From an uncultured Acetatifactor sp. (GTDB lineage: Bacteria; Bacillota; Clostridia; Lachnospirales; Lachnospiraceae), in NCBI GenBank assembly GCA_910585665.1, contig CAJUFI010000079.1, positions 1-17,881 of the forward strand: a DNA stretch of 17,881 nt, in the 5' to 3' direction. The notes beneath the pieces were generated by a model. The model was given only the letters and a program-made list of their open reading frames with translations. It was not told the DNA's origin and searched no databases. The position numbers and the translations under genes are program-made. Numbering within the stretch: the stretch's first letter is position 1; each line of letters starts with the position of its first letter. Below, in pieces: positions 7,775 to 13,982 of this stretch.

Positions 7775-7815
7775 GATATCCAGCTGATTGCCCTCTGCAA
7801 GTTCAGCTGGATATC
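7775..7815. other. Strong hairpin downstream of the permease
   Basis: GATATCCAGCTGA (7775-7787) and TCAGCTGGATATC (7803-7815) are perfect 13-bp inverted repeats. Inside them TTGC and GCAA also pair, leaving a 5-nt loop and a 2-nt bulge, for 17 bp in total. There is no T-run on either side, so it is not a standard intrinsic terminator. It could still protect or terminate mRNA at this convergent junction. Confidence 0.55.
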
Positions 7816-7832
7816 ATATGCCTCTCACCTGA

Positions 7833-8055
7833 GCGGTCGCCCGGGTTCAGCAACTTTTATAGTCATAGTCGTTCTCATCTGGCCTAACTCGCCCAATGCA
7901 GCCGCTCGGGTTCAGCAACTTTTATAGTCATAGTCATTTTCATCTAGCCTAACTCGCCCGATGCGGCTGCCCGAGTTCAGCAACTTTTATAGTCATAGTC
8001 ATTTTCATCTGGCCTAACTCGCCCGATGCGGCCACTCAGGTTCAACAACTTTATA
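7833..8055. repeat. Tandem 65-bp repeat array (three full copies plus partial ends)
   Basis: GTTCAGCAAC-type starts recur at 7845, 7910, 7975 and 8040, giving a period of exactly 65 bp. Each unit reads GTTCAGCAACTTTTATAG, then TCATAGTC, an ATTTTCATCTGG-like core, CCTAACTCGCCC, and a GATGCGGC-like end, with a few substitutions between copies. A partial unit precedes the first full one (GCGGTCGCCCGGG) and a truncated fourth ends at 8055. The copies are contiguous with no unique spacers, so it is not CRISPR. No open frame is conserved through it. It fills most of the 395-bp gap between two convergent operons. Function is unknown; candidates are a VNTR/minisatellite, tandem protein-binding sites or an mRNA 3'-end element. 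Confidence 0.85.
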
Positions 8056-8109
8056 GCCCGGGTTCAGCAATAGGAATCTGTCAGTCTCACCCAGGCAGCG
8101 AACCCGGGC
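8056..8109. other. 10-bp inverted repeat bridging array and exporter ATPase 3' end
   Basis: GCCCGGGTTC (8056-8065) and GAACCCGGGC (8100-8109) are perfect inverted repeats with a 34-nt loop. The left arm is the sequence that begins the 65-bp repeats, and the right arm lies in the last codons of the ATPase gene. It may serve the ATPase transcript as a 3'-end structure, or it may simply mark where the repeat unit arose. Confidence 0.4.
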
Positions 8110-9166
8110 TTCCCGCCCTGTCCCAGGCCTGGTACAGCTGTGCGATCACCTGCTCGATGGGCGCTTTCCCGATTTCCACGTTCCGGATTCCGGCAGCCCG
8201 GGACAGCCCTTCCAGCAATCCCTGAATGGACAGGCGGGACAAATCCGCTTCGAATTCAAAAATCCCATGCCCCTCACTGATGAGCCTGCATCCCTCAAGC
8301 GCAGGCTTCCTACCGTCTGTGGTGACCCTGAGACGCGTCAGGTTCCCCGTGATTTCCCGCAGGCCGTCAAAGCTTCCGTCAAAGGCAAGCTTCCCGCCGG
8401 AGATCATCAGTATCCGCCGGGCCATCTCCTCCAGATCGTCCATGTCGTGGCTGGTCACCATGATCGTCACGCCTTCTTCCTGATTGATTTTTTTCAGGAA
8501 TTCTATCATCTGGCGCTTTGCCACTACATCCAGCCCCAGGGTGGGCTCATCCAGCAAGATCAGCTCCGGCGAATGCAGCAGCATCATCGCCAGATCTGCC
8601 CGCATCCGCTGTCCCAGCGACAGTTCCCTGGCAAAAACGTTCCTGATTTCGCCCATATCCAGCAATTCCGTCACCATCTCCAGATTCCGCCTGTACACTG
8701 CGTCCGGGATGTCCCATACCACCTTTTTCCACTCAAAGCTCTGTATCACAGGATGGTCCCACCAAAGCTCCGTCCGGTTCCCGAAGAGCACGCCGAGCTT
8801 TTTCATCAGGGCTATCCTGTCCTTCTCAGGCGACATCCCCAGTACGGACAGTTTTCCGTCTGTAGGCTGCAGCATGCCTGCCAGCAGCTTCATGGTGGTG
8901 CTCTTGCCGGCTCCGTTGGGGCCTGCGTAGGCGACGAACTCCCCCTGCCCGATCCGGAAGGAGACATGGTCAAGGGCAGCCACCGTCTTCTTCTCCTGCC
9001 CGAAAATGCCCCTCTTTTCGCCTTTTCCGGAAGCGCCTTCCTTTCTTTGCCACCGTGTAAACGACTTGCTCACTGTCTCCAGACTGACCACAGGGCATCC
9101 TTCTCCTGCCATGGGGTCAGGAACGGTGGCCGCCCGGAACATATCTGTTGATTCCTTTTTTAACAT
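8087..9166 (-). CDS. ABC-2 type exporter ATP-binding protein (COG4586-like)
   Basis: ATPase of an export-type ABC transporter, 359 residues. Walker A is GPNGAGKST (82-90), signature LSLGQR (182-187), Walker B LILLDEPTLGLD (202-213) and switch H240 in TSHDMDDL. The stretch GVLFGNRTELWWDHPV is the diagnostic post-Q-loop region of COG4586 proteins; N130 sits where a Gln is usual. A basic insert (about 38-62) before the P-loop and a C-terminal extension of about 100 residues are also usual for the family. ATG at 9166 overlaps the upstream permease gene by 50 nt and has AGGAAAGGA about 10 nt before it; ATG at 9142, behind AAGGA, is an equally possible start. It is the last gene of the operon and powers the two permeases. 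The substrate is unknown. Confidence 0.9.
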   Translation of the reverse strand: MLKKESTDMFRAATVPDPMAGEGCPVVSLETVSKSFTRWQRKEGASGKGEKRGIFGQEKKTVAALDHVSFRIGQGEFVAYAGPNGAGKSTTMKLLAGMLQPTDGKLSVLGMSPEKDRIALMKKLGVLFGNRTELWWDHPVIQSFEWKKVVWDIPDAVYRRNLEMVTELLDMGEIRNVFARELSLGQRMRADLAMMLLHSPELILLDEPTLGLDVVAKRQMIEFLKKINQEEGVTIMVTSHDMDDLEEMARRILMISGGKLAFDGSFDGLREITGNLTRLRVTTDGRKPALEGCRLISEGHGIFEFEADLSRLSIQGLLEGLSRAAGIRNVEIGKAPIEQVIAQLYQAWDRAGSPGSLPG

Positions 9167-9953
9167 AATATCTAAATCCTTTCCTGAAAAAATAAGCCGC
9201 GGCAAGCGATACCAGCAGCGCAGATACCGCGGGATAAAAAGTTTCCCATGTGGCGGCCTTCCCCAGCAGAATCCTTGTAGGCAGCCACGCCATGAGACCT
9301 GCAGGGAAAATGGTCAACAAGGGATATCTGATATACACCGGCATGCCGGATAGCGGAAACGTCCTGGTATGCTCCAGGCTATATACCACCGTGCCGGATA
9401 TCTCTTCGCACTGTACCGGCGCATAAAAGGCAAGGCTGGAAAACAGATACGAAAACGCCACCACGACCACCATGCTGATCAGCAGCTGAAGGACCAGGGC
9501 CCCTGGCCACCACCATGGCAGAACCGTCTCCATGTGACATACCGCCACCCATAGCATCCCGATCCCTGACAGGAAGCCGCCAGAGCCGGTAAACGGAAAG
9601 ATTCCCACCGTCAGCTGCACTATGTAGGGAAGAGGCATGATGAACATATGTTCCCATTGCCCTCTTCCGATGATCCTGCTTGGGAACAGCGCGTTGCAGC
9701 CACCCATCATATTAAGGAAGCCCATCACGATATTGCCGTACGCCAGCATGAACAGGACCTCAAATCGATCCATGCCGCCTATCCCGCCAAGCTTCCATGC
9801 CAGGAGGAAGATTCCGGAGATGGACGATAGATTGGAAATAATGTCCGCCGCCATGACGACCGCCATGAACTTCCCGTCCCGCGTCAGGGAAGCCAGATCC
9901 ATCCTGGCATATATCCCCAGCAGCCCAAAATATCTTTTCATCCCATAACCCAT
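9117..9953 (-). CDS. ABC-2 type permease, second subunit
   Basis: Integral membrane protein of 278 residues with about six hydrophobic segments, roughly at 30-55, 65-85, 110-130, 145-185, 215-235 and 240-260. This matches the ABC-2 permeases of the COG4587/COG3694 pair (Pfam ABC2_membrane_6-like, from memory). Typical features are the early GKFMAVVMAADI stretch and the motif FPSRIIGRGQWEHMFIMPLP, which recalls the cytoplasmic loop of this family (L.G..d..L..P). The start is taken as ATG 9953 because AAGGA lies 7 nt upstream; TTG 9974 would overlap the previous gene, and ATG 9941 is also possible. It sits 10 nt after the first permease and forms a heterodimeric pore with it. Confidence 0.85.
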   Translation of the reverse strand: MGYGMKRYFGLLGIYARMDLASLTRDGKFMAVVMAADIISNLSSISGIFLLAWKLGGIGGMDRFEVLFMLAYGNIVMGFLNMMGGCNALFPSRIIGRGQWEHMFIMPLPYIVQLTVGIFPFTGSGGFLSGIGMLWVAVCHMETVLPWWWPGALVLQLLISMVVVVAFSYLFSSLAFYAPVQCEEISGTVVYSLEHTRTFPLSGMPVYIRYPLLTIFPAGLMAWLPTRILLGKAATWETFYPAVSALLVSLAAAYFFRKGFRYYVKKGINRYVPGGHRS

Positions 9954-9963
9954 GCCTTTATCC

Positions 9964-10734
9964 TTACCCACCAAAGCTCACCATCCTCTCTCTGGATTTC
10001 CGGAACCATAGGGCTGCGGCAGTCCAGATTACGATATTCCAGAACAGCTGTAACGGAATCACCCTGGAAACCTCTGCGCTTCCTACATACAACGACAAAA
10101 AAGCTCCTCCCAGGCTCCCGAAGGGCTGATAGTCAATCCACCTGTCCATGCCAAAGGGCAGTATCTTGAAAGGGATCACTGTCCCCGAGAAAAAAGATAC
10201 CACGGCGCTCCGTATGACATAGGTAAGCCAGGCCACATTGCGAAGCCTGATGGTGACGCAGTAGAACAGAAACTCAAAGGCAAATCCCAGGGATACGCTC
10301 AGCGCCAGCGACGGGACCACCCACAGCGTCTCCGGCAGCACCTGTATCCCCAAAAGGGGCGCCGCAAGGAACATGGGCGCTGAAAACAAAACCAACATGG
10401 GCGTCCACTCTCCGATCGTCCGCGAAATCACCTGCCCAAACGCAGGCATGGGACGCGTGAACATTTCCATGCTTTTCGTGTCATAATTCCACGCTGACAG
10501 ACAGGTCTCCACGACCATCAAGTCCGTCAGCAGCGCATTGACATAGGTATAGCTCAAAAGCTGCGTGACCGACATCTCTATCTCATATCCGCTTTCCGCC
10601 AGGGAGCGCCAGATAAACATCACCGGCACCAGATATATGACCTTCATGACAATATCCGGCAGCAGATACCATGCTCCCCCGTTGGTCTTGTCCTGTACTG
10701 CCATCCGGGCAGTCGCCATATATTTACGAATCAT
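9964..10734 (-). CDS. ABC-2 type permease, first subunit
   Basis: Membrane protein of 256 residues starting MIRKYMATARMAVQDKTNG, with about six TM helices. It includes the family-like pattern NYDTKSMEMFTRPMPAFGQVISR (cytoplasmic loop after TM2) and VSFFSGTVIPFKILPFG, typical of COG3694/COG4587 permeases in which a G.ipf..lP motif precedes the last helices. ATG 10734 is chosen because GAGAGGAG lies 5 nt upstream. The frame is open a further 40 codons to 10854, but that stretch contains the terminator-like hairpin and has no family similarity. It is the first structural gene of the exporter operon, behind a roughly 330-nt leader holding a small ORF. Confidence 0.85.
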   Translation of the reverse strand: MIRKYMATARMAVQDKTNGGAWYLLPDIVMKVIYLVPVMFIWRSLAESGYEIEMSVTQLLSYTYVNALLTDLMVVETCLSAWNYDTKSMEMFTRPMPAFGQVISRTIGEWTPMLVLFSAPMFLAAPLLGIQVLPETLWVVPSLALSVSLGFAFEFLFYCVTIRLRNVAWLTYVIRSAVVSFFSGTVIPFKILPFGMDRWIDYQPFGSLGGAFLSLYVGSAEVSRVIPLQLFWNIVIWTAAALWFRKSRERMVSFGG

Positions 10735-10789
10735 CTTGACTCCTCTCTTCCGCCATCGCGGCATTGCTGTACAAGCCCTTTTTGGGGCA

Positions 10790-10827
10790 TAAAAATACCC
10801 TGTCCAGACTGTTTTGTCTGCACAGGG
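10790..10827 (-). terminator. Intrinsic terminator / attenuator in the exporter leader
   Basis: On the minus strand CCCTGT-G-CAGAC pairs with GTCTG-G-ACAGGG around a 6-nt loop (10827-10798), giving 11 bp with one G-G mismatch, followed by TATTTTTATG. It lies between the promoter/leader ORF and the first permease, 57 nt after the leader stop codon and 56 nt before the permease ATG. In that position it would have to be read through, or prevented from forming, for the exporter to be expressed. A smaller GCCCCAAAAAGGGC hairpin follows. Confidence 0.6.
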
Positions 10828-10883
10828 CATTCGCTTTCGACCGTCAATCCGCACACAGCGTATCCAATTTCCCTATCGGAAAA

Positions 10884-11063
10884 TCATGATAAATCTGCCG
10901 TATTCCCGATTATCCTGTCACATGGCGAGCAGCGCACAAAACAATCCGTTTCCCAAAAAAGGGCATAGTTGTCCCCTGCTGCCGCTGCTCTGTAACTATA
11001 CGCACGTATGACATCGCTGCCGTCAAACAGCTTCTTGGCCCTCAGGACTTCGTATCGTCTCAT
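10884..11063 (-). CDS. 59-codon leader ORF of unknown function
   Basis: A small ORF starting MRRYEVLRAKKLFDGSDVIR, ending at TGA 10886-10884. ATG 11063 follows AAAGGTGG (about 8 nt) and lies about 26 nt after the predicted transcription start. GTG 11075 is a possible alternative. Promoter and SD are both convincing, so it is probably translated. It is not hydrophobic, has three Cys (...TDCFVRCSPCD...) and matches no family I recognise. It precedes a terminator-like hairpin and the three exporter genes. It may be a leader peptide controlling the exporter or a small protein of the same operon. A decayed gene fragment is also possible. Confidence 0.45.
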   Translation of the reverse strand: MRRYEVLRAKKLFDGSDVIRAYSYRAAAAGDNYALFWETDCFVRCSPCDRIIGNTADLS

Positions 11064-11095
11064 ACCGCTCACCACCTTTCGTCAGATTTGGATTC

Positions 11096-11124
11096 ATTAT
11101 ACATTCATTCCTACGAATTTGCAA
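11096..11124 (-). promoter_or_regulatory. Sigma-A type promoter for leader ORF and exporter operon
   Basis: On the minus strand TTGCAA (11124-11119), a 17-bp spacer, and a perfect TATAAT (11101-11096). Transcription would start near 11089. Confidence 0.7.
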
Positions 11125-11135
11125 TAAGAAAATAA

Positions 11136-11165
11136 CAATGATGCCAGGGTTGATGATGCCAGGGT
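11136..11165 (+). repeat. 15-bp tandem duplication at the edge of the inverted-repeat element
   Basis: ATGATGCCAGGGT occurs at 11138-11150 and again at 11153-11165, a 15-bp period. The second copy is the outer end of the left arm of the large inverted repeat. Confidence 0.75.
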
Positions 11166-11317
11166 CAAAACCATATGCAAGCACAAATTGTGTTAATTGT
11201 TGGAAAATTGTTTGTCAAATTCCAATACTTTTATCGGGTAGCCTACCCATTTGAAAGTACAATTCAAACACAATTAAAACAATTTGTCCACTGATAACCT
11301 TTTGACCCCAACATCAT
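11153..11317. repeat. 165-bp imperfect inverted-repeat element (MITE-like or giant hairpin)
   Basis: The left arm 11153-11220 aligns with the reverse complement of the right arm 11249-11317 over nearly all of its 68 positions. Shared blocks at the same offsets are ATGATG, GGGTCAAAA, TAT, ACAAATTGT, TTAATTGT, AATTG and TCAAAT, with one single-base gap. The 28-nt centre holds its own palindrome GGGTAGCCTACCC (11236-11248). The element is much more AT-rich than its neighbours and contains no ORF. It begins 8 nt after the dehydrogenase stop codon and ends just before the exporter promoter. It may be a small non-autonomous transposable element or a long terminator/operator structure. Flanking AAAAT-like bases are similar on both sides, but I see no clear target duplication. 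Confidence 0.7.
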
Positions 11318-11324
11318 AATAATT

Positions 11325-12128
11325 TTACCAGGTGCGGGAGCCGATGGCGCGGAACTGCGCTACCGTAGGCGTATGGGAATTCAGGCCGCCGTCCACGGTA
11401 ATAATCTGGCCGGTGACATATTCGCTCTCGTCCGCGCCGAAATAGACGCAGGCATGGGCGATGTCCTCAGGGCAGCCGTAGCGGTTCACCATGATATTGC
11501 TCAGGAAGATGTCCTTCAGAACCTGAGGGATACGGGGCTCATTCTGAGGCGTCACGATCAGGCCGGGACGCACGCAGTTGCAGCGGATATTGCTCTTGCC
11601 ATACTGCAGGGCCACCGACTGGGTGAGCATGTCCACTCCGGCCTTCGCGCAGGCATAGGCCGTGGAGCCCAGATCGCCGCTGCAGGAAGCCATGGAGCCG
11701 ATGTTGACGATGGAGCCGCCCTTTTCATTCTTCATCATGTGGGGCAGAGCGCACTTGATGACATAGAAAGTCCCCCGCAGGTCGCTCTCGAAGATAGCGT
11801 CCCACATTTCGATGGTGACCTCGTCCACCCGGCCGTCAGCCAGGCTTACATTCGCTGCGTTATTCACCAAAATGTCCAGTCTCCCGTACTTTTCCACCGT
11901 GTCCGCCACCAAAGCCTCGATGCTGGCAGGCTCCGTGATGTCCATGACATGGAAAGAAGCCTCGCCGCCCGCCTTGCGGATCTCCTCCGCCACAGCCTCG
12001 CCGCTTTCCACCCTCCGGCCGCAGACCACCACTTTAGCGCCCTCCGCCGCGTACGTCTTCGCAATGCCGATGCCGATACCGCTGGTGGAGCCGGTGACGA
12101 TTGCTACTTTGTCTTTTAATCTGTCCAT
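11325..12128 (-). CDS. Short-chain dehydrogenase/reductase (classical SDR)
   Basis: NAD(P)-dependent oxidoreductase, cytosolic, 267 residues. Rossmann motif TGSTSGIG (12-19), D63 in VMDI, NNAAN (89-93), catalytic S145, Y158 and K162 (YACAK), and a C-terminal ITVDGGLNSHTPTV. R38/R39 at the end of beta-2 suggest NADP(H) preference. The position of the catalytic Asn in the tetrad (usually VNLxGxF) is D116 in ESDLRGTF, an unusual substitution. ATG 12128 is chosen: GAGGAG lies 9 nt upstream and the SDR fold begins at residue 5. It has its own promoter. Substrate is unknown; sugar alcohols, hydroxysteroids and 3-oxoacyl compounds are all possible. The upstream MFS gene on the same strand could transport a related compound, but nothing proves this. 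Confidence 0.92.
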   Translation of the reverse strand: MDRLKDKVAIVTGSTSGIGIGIAKTYAAEGAKVVVCGRRVESGEAVAEEIRKAGGEASFHVMDITEPASIEALVADTVEKYGRLDILVNNAANVSLADGRVDEVTIEMWDAIFESDLRGTFYVIKCALPHMMKNEKGGSIVNIGSMASCSGDLGSTAYACAKAGVDMLTQSVALQYGKSNIRCNCVRPGLIVTPQNEPRIPQVLKDIFLSNIMVNRYGCPEDIAHACVYFGADESEYVTGQIITVDGGLNSHTPTVAQFRAIGSRTW

Positions 12129-12159
12129 ACTGATACTCTCCTCTTCTTTTTGTCCTTCC

Positions 12160-12188
12160 ATTGTATCCTTGCAAGTTAGCACTGTCAA
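12160..12188 (-). promoter_or_regulatory. Sigma-A type promoter for the SDR gene
   Basis: On the minus strand a perfect TTGACA (12188-12183), a 17-bp spacer, and TACAAT (12165-12160). Start near 12153, giving a leader of about 25 nt. It lies about 55 bp downstream of the octanucleotide array. Confidence 0.75.
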
Positions 12189-12243
12189 GCCAATAATCTC
12201 GCCGAACCGTCAAATAGGCTGTCAAATCCGGCCCTTATCCTCC

Positions 12244-12452
12244 TGTCCTATCGCTCATCGTCCCATCACCCATCGCTCCATCGGCTCATCGCTCCATCGA
12301 CCCATCGCTCCATCGTCCTATCGCTCCATCGACCCATCGCTCCATCGACCCATCGCTCCATCGTCCTATCGCTCCATCGCCCCATCGCTCCATCGCTCCA
12401 TCGCTCCATCGGCTCATCGCCCTATCGCTCCATTGTCCTATCGCTCCATCGC
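12244..12452. repeat. Octanucleotide tandem array (about 25 units of CCATCGCT-type)
   Basis: About 210 bp of 8-bp units such as CCATCGCT, CCATCGAC, CCATCGTC, CTATCGCT and TCATCGCT run head to tail, alternating so that a 16-bp higher order is often visible. Because 8 is not a multiple of 3, every frame repeats with a 24-bp, 8-residue period, and both strands stay open for long stretches. It separates the MFS stop codon from the SDR promoter. Changes in copy number would change spacing only, or alter the small ORF that enters the array. Confidence 0.9.
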
Positions 12453-12561
12453 CCGCCACCCAAAGGCTCTCTTCCACAGTAACCATGCCATGGTCACAGA
12501 CAGTTCCCGGCTTACCGCGGAGCCATATATGGCCAGCCGGAAGACACCATGTCGTATTCAT
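12286..12561 (-). other. Possible 91-codon ORF running from the MFS stop into the octamer array
   Basis: The ATG overlaps the MFS stop as ATGA (12561-12558), the arrangement of translationally coupled genes. The first about 37 residues (MNTTWCLPAGHIWLRG...) are non-repetitive. The rest is a degenerate 8-residue repeat (DGAIGRWS, DGSMERWV) produced by the DNA octamers, ending at TGA 12288-12286 inside the array. No family is recognised and no strong SD is seen. It may be coincidence, since the octamers lack stop codons in most frames. Confidence 0.2.
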
Positions 12562-13751
12562 GGATTCCCGGATGAAGTCCTGAAGGATTTCAACAGAAGG
12601 ATTCCCGCAATCAGCAGCGCCGGAAAAATCACTGCTGCCAGAATCCCTTTCCTAAAGTCCCCGGACGCCATGCTGGAGACATATCCCACCAGCGTGGGGC
12701 CGGCAGAACAGCCCAAATCCCCCGCCAGCGCCAGCAGGGCGAACAGCGCAGTGCCGCCGTTTTTGATCGATGCCGAAGCCCTGCTGAAGCTTCCCGGCCA
12801 CATGATTCCCACCGACAGCCCGCAGATGCCGCAGCCCACCAGGGAAAGAAACGGCGACGGCGACAGCGAGATGCACAGATAGGAAACGGCACAGAGCAGC
12901 CCGCTTCCCATCATGAACCTGTCCAGATCGATCCTGTCCCCGAACTTCCCGTAGAAGGCCCTGGCGCTGCCCATCAGCACGGCAAAGGCCATGGGACCCG
13001 CAAGGTCTCCCAGCGTCTTGCTGACGCCCAGTCCCCTCTCCGCAAAGGTGGAGGCCCATTGGCTCACGGCCTGCTCGCTGGCCCCTGCACAGAGCATCAT
13101 CACCATGAGCACCCAGAAAATCTTGTTTCTGCACAAATCCGGCACGGTCATTCCGGTCTCGCCCTCCGCCACCAGCGCCGCTATGGGCGTCCTGGCAAAG
13201 ATAAAGACATTGCATATGGGCACAATCGTCCAGATACAAGCCAATATCCTCCAGTTCCCGACGCCAAAAACCTGAAAGAACAGAGTGGAAAGCAGCACCA
13301 CGCCCACATGCCCCCAGCAATAAAAGGAATGGAGCAGGCTCATGGCCTTCTCTTTGTTCCTGGTAGGACAGCTCTCCATGATGGGGCTGATCAGCACCTC
13401 AATCAGCCCGCCGCCCAGGGCATATATGACCACAGAGGCAAGAAGCCCGGTGTATGCGTCCGGCAGCAGCTCCGGCAACACAGCCAGCCCCAGCAGCCCG
13501 GCAGCCGCAAAGATATGGGCGATCACGATGGCGGCCCTGTATCCGATCCTGTCGATGAATCCGGCTGACAGCAGATCCACCAACAGCTGGATGCCGAAGT
13601 TGATCGTAATCAGCATGGTTATCCGGCTCAGGGGAATCTGATAAGTATCCTCAAAGGTCAGGAACAGCAGCGGGAAAAAGTTGTTGATGATGGCCTGCAC
13701 GATATATCCGATGAAACAGGCGTACATTGTCTTCTGGTAGTTTGTTTCCAT
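12558..13751 (-). CDS. Major facilitator superfamily transporter
   Basis: Secondary transporter in the cytoplasmic membrane, 397 residues with about 12 hydrophobic helices in two six-helix halves. The cytoplasmic loop between TM2 and TM3 has an MFS motif-A-like DRIGYRAA. TM5 carries HSFYCWGHVG, a pattern seen in FucP-like sugar MFS proteins (HSxxxxG). The second half has YGKFGDRIDLDRFMMGSG at the equivalent loop. ATG 13751 follows AGAGGA by 9 nt; upstream in-frame Mets would translate the promoter region. It has its own promoter and is divergent from the 104-residue membrane protein gene. The substrate cannot be read; a sugar or a small organic compound is plausible by family. Confidence 0.9.
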   Translation of the reverse strand: METNYQKTMYACFIGYIVQAIINNFFPLLFLTFEDTYQIPLSRITMLITINFGIQLLVDLLSAGFIDRIGYRAAIVIAHIFAAAGLLGLAVLPELLPDAYTGLLASVVIYALGGGLIEVLISPIMESCPTRNKEKAMSLLHSFYCWGHVGVVLLSTLFFQVFGVGNWRILACIWTIVPICNVFIFARTPIAALVAEGETGMTVPDLCRNKIFWVLMVMMLCAGASEQAVSQWASTFAERGLGVSKTLGDLAGPMAFAVLMGSARAFYGKFGDRIDLDRFMMGSGLLCAVSYLCISLSPSPFLSLVGCGICGLSVGIMWPGSFSRASASIKNGGTALFALLALAGDLGCSAGPTLVGYVSSMASGDFRKGILAAVIFPALLIAGILLLKSFRTSSGNP

Positions 13752-13850
13752 TTGGGTATTTCCTCTCTCTTCCTTCCGGCTCTCTTCACGCCTGCTGCGG
13801 ATTGCGGCGGCATTTTTTCTGAATCCGGAGAGAGCGGAACTTCTCAGGCT

Positions 13851-13879
13851 ATCGTACACTCCGCTTTTATTTCTGTCAA
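13851..13879 (-). promoter_or_regulatory. Sigma-A type promoter for the MFS gene
   Basis: On the minus strand TTGACA (13879-13874), a 17-bp spacer, and TACGAT (13856-13851). The leader is about 90 nt. Confidence 0.65.
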
Positions 13880-13924
13880 TATGGGAATAGGAAGAAAGAC
13901 CATTTTTAACTTTCACAAAACAGC

Positions 13925-13953
13925 TTGCCAGGGCAGTGAATCAGTGATATACT
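13925..13953 (+). promoter_or_regulatory. Sigma-A type promoter for the 104-residue membrane protein
   Basis: TTGCCA (13925-13930), a 17-bp spacer, and TATACT (13948-13953), with the ATG 29 nt further on. It is back to back with the MFS promoter, 45 bp apart, so a shared regulator could act on both. Confidence 0.65.
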
Positions 13954-13982
13954 TGGGAACAGCAAGAAAGAGGAATACTAAA

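Noticed and set aside
7700..7927. 75-codon plus-strand ORF after the BceB-like gene
   Set aside because: No SD, and it runs through the hairpin and into the 65-bp repeats, so it is most likely chance.
7833..8055. CRISPR array
   Set aside because: The 65-bp units are contiguous with no unique spacers, and no cas genes are present.
10735..10854. 40-residue N-terminal extension of the first exporter permease
   Set aside because: The frame is open, but it spans the terminator-like hairpin and has no family match; ATG 10734 has an excellent SD.
12244..12452. Long open frames on both strands through the octamer array (a plus-strand frame of 356 codons covers 11812-12882)
   Set aside because: They follow from 8-bp repeats lacking stop codons; the plus frame is antisense to clear SDR and MFS coding sequence.
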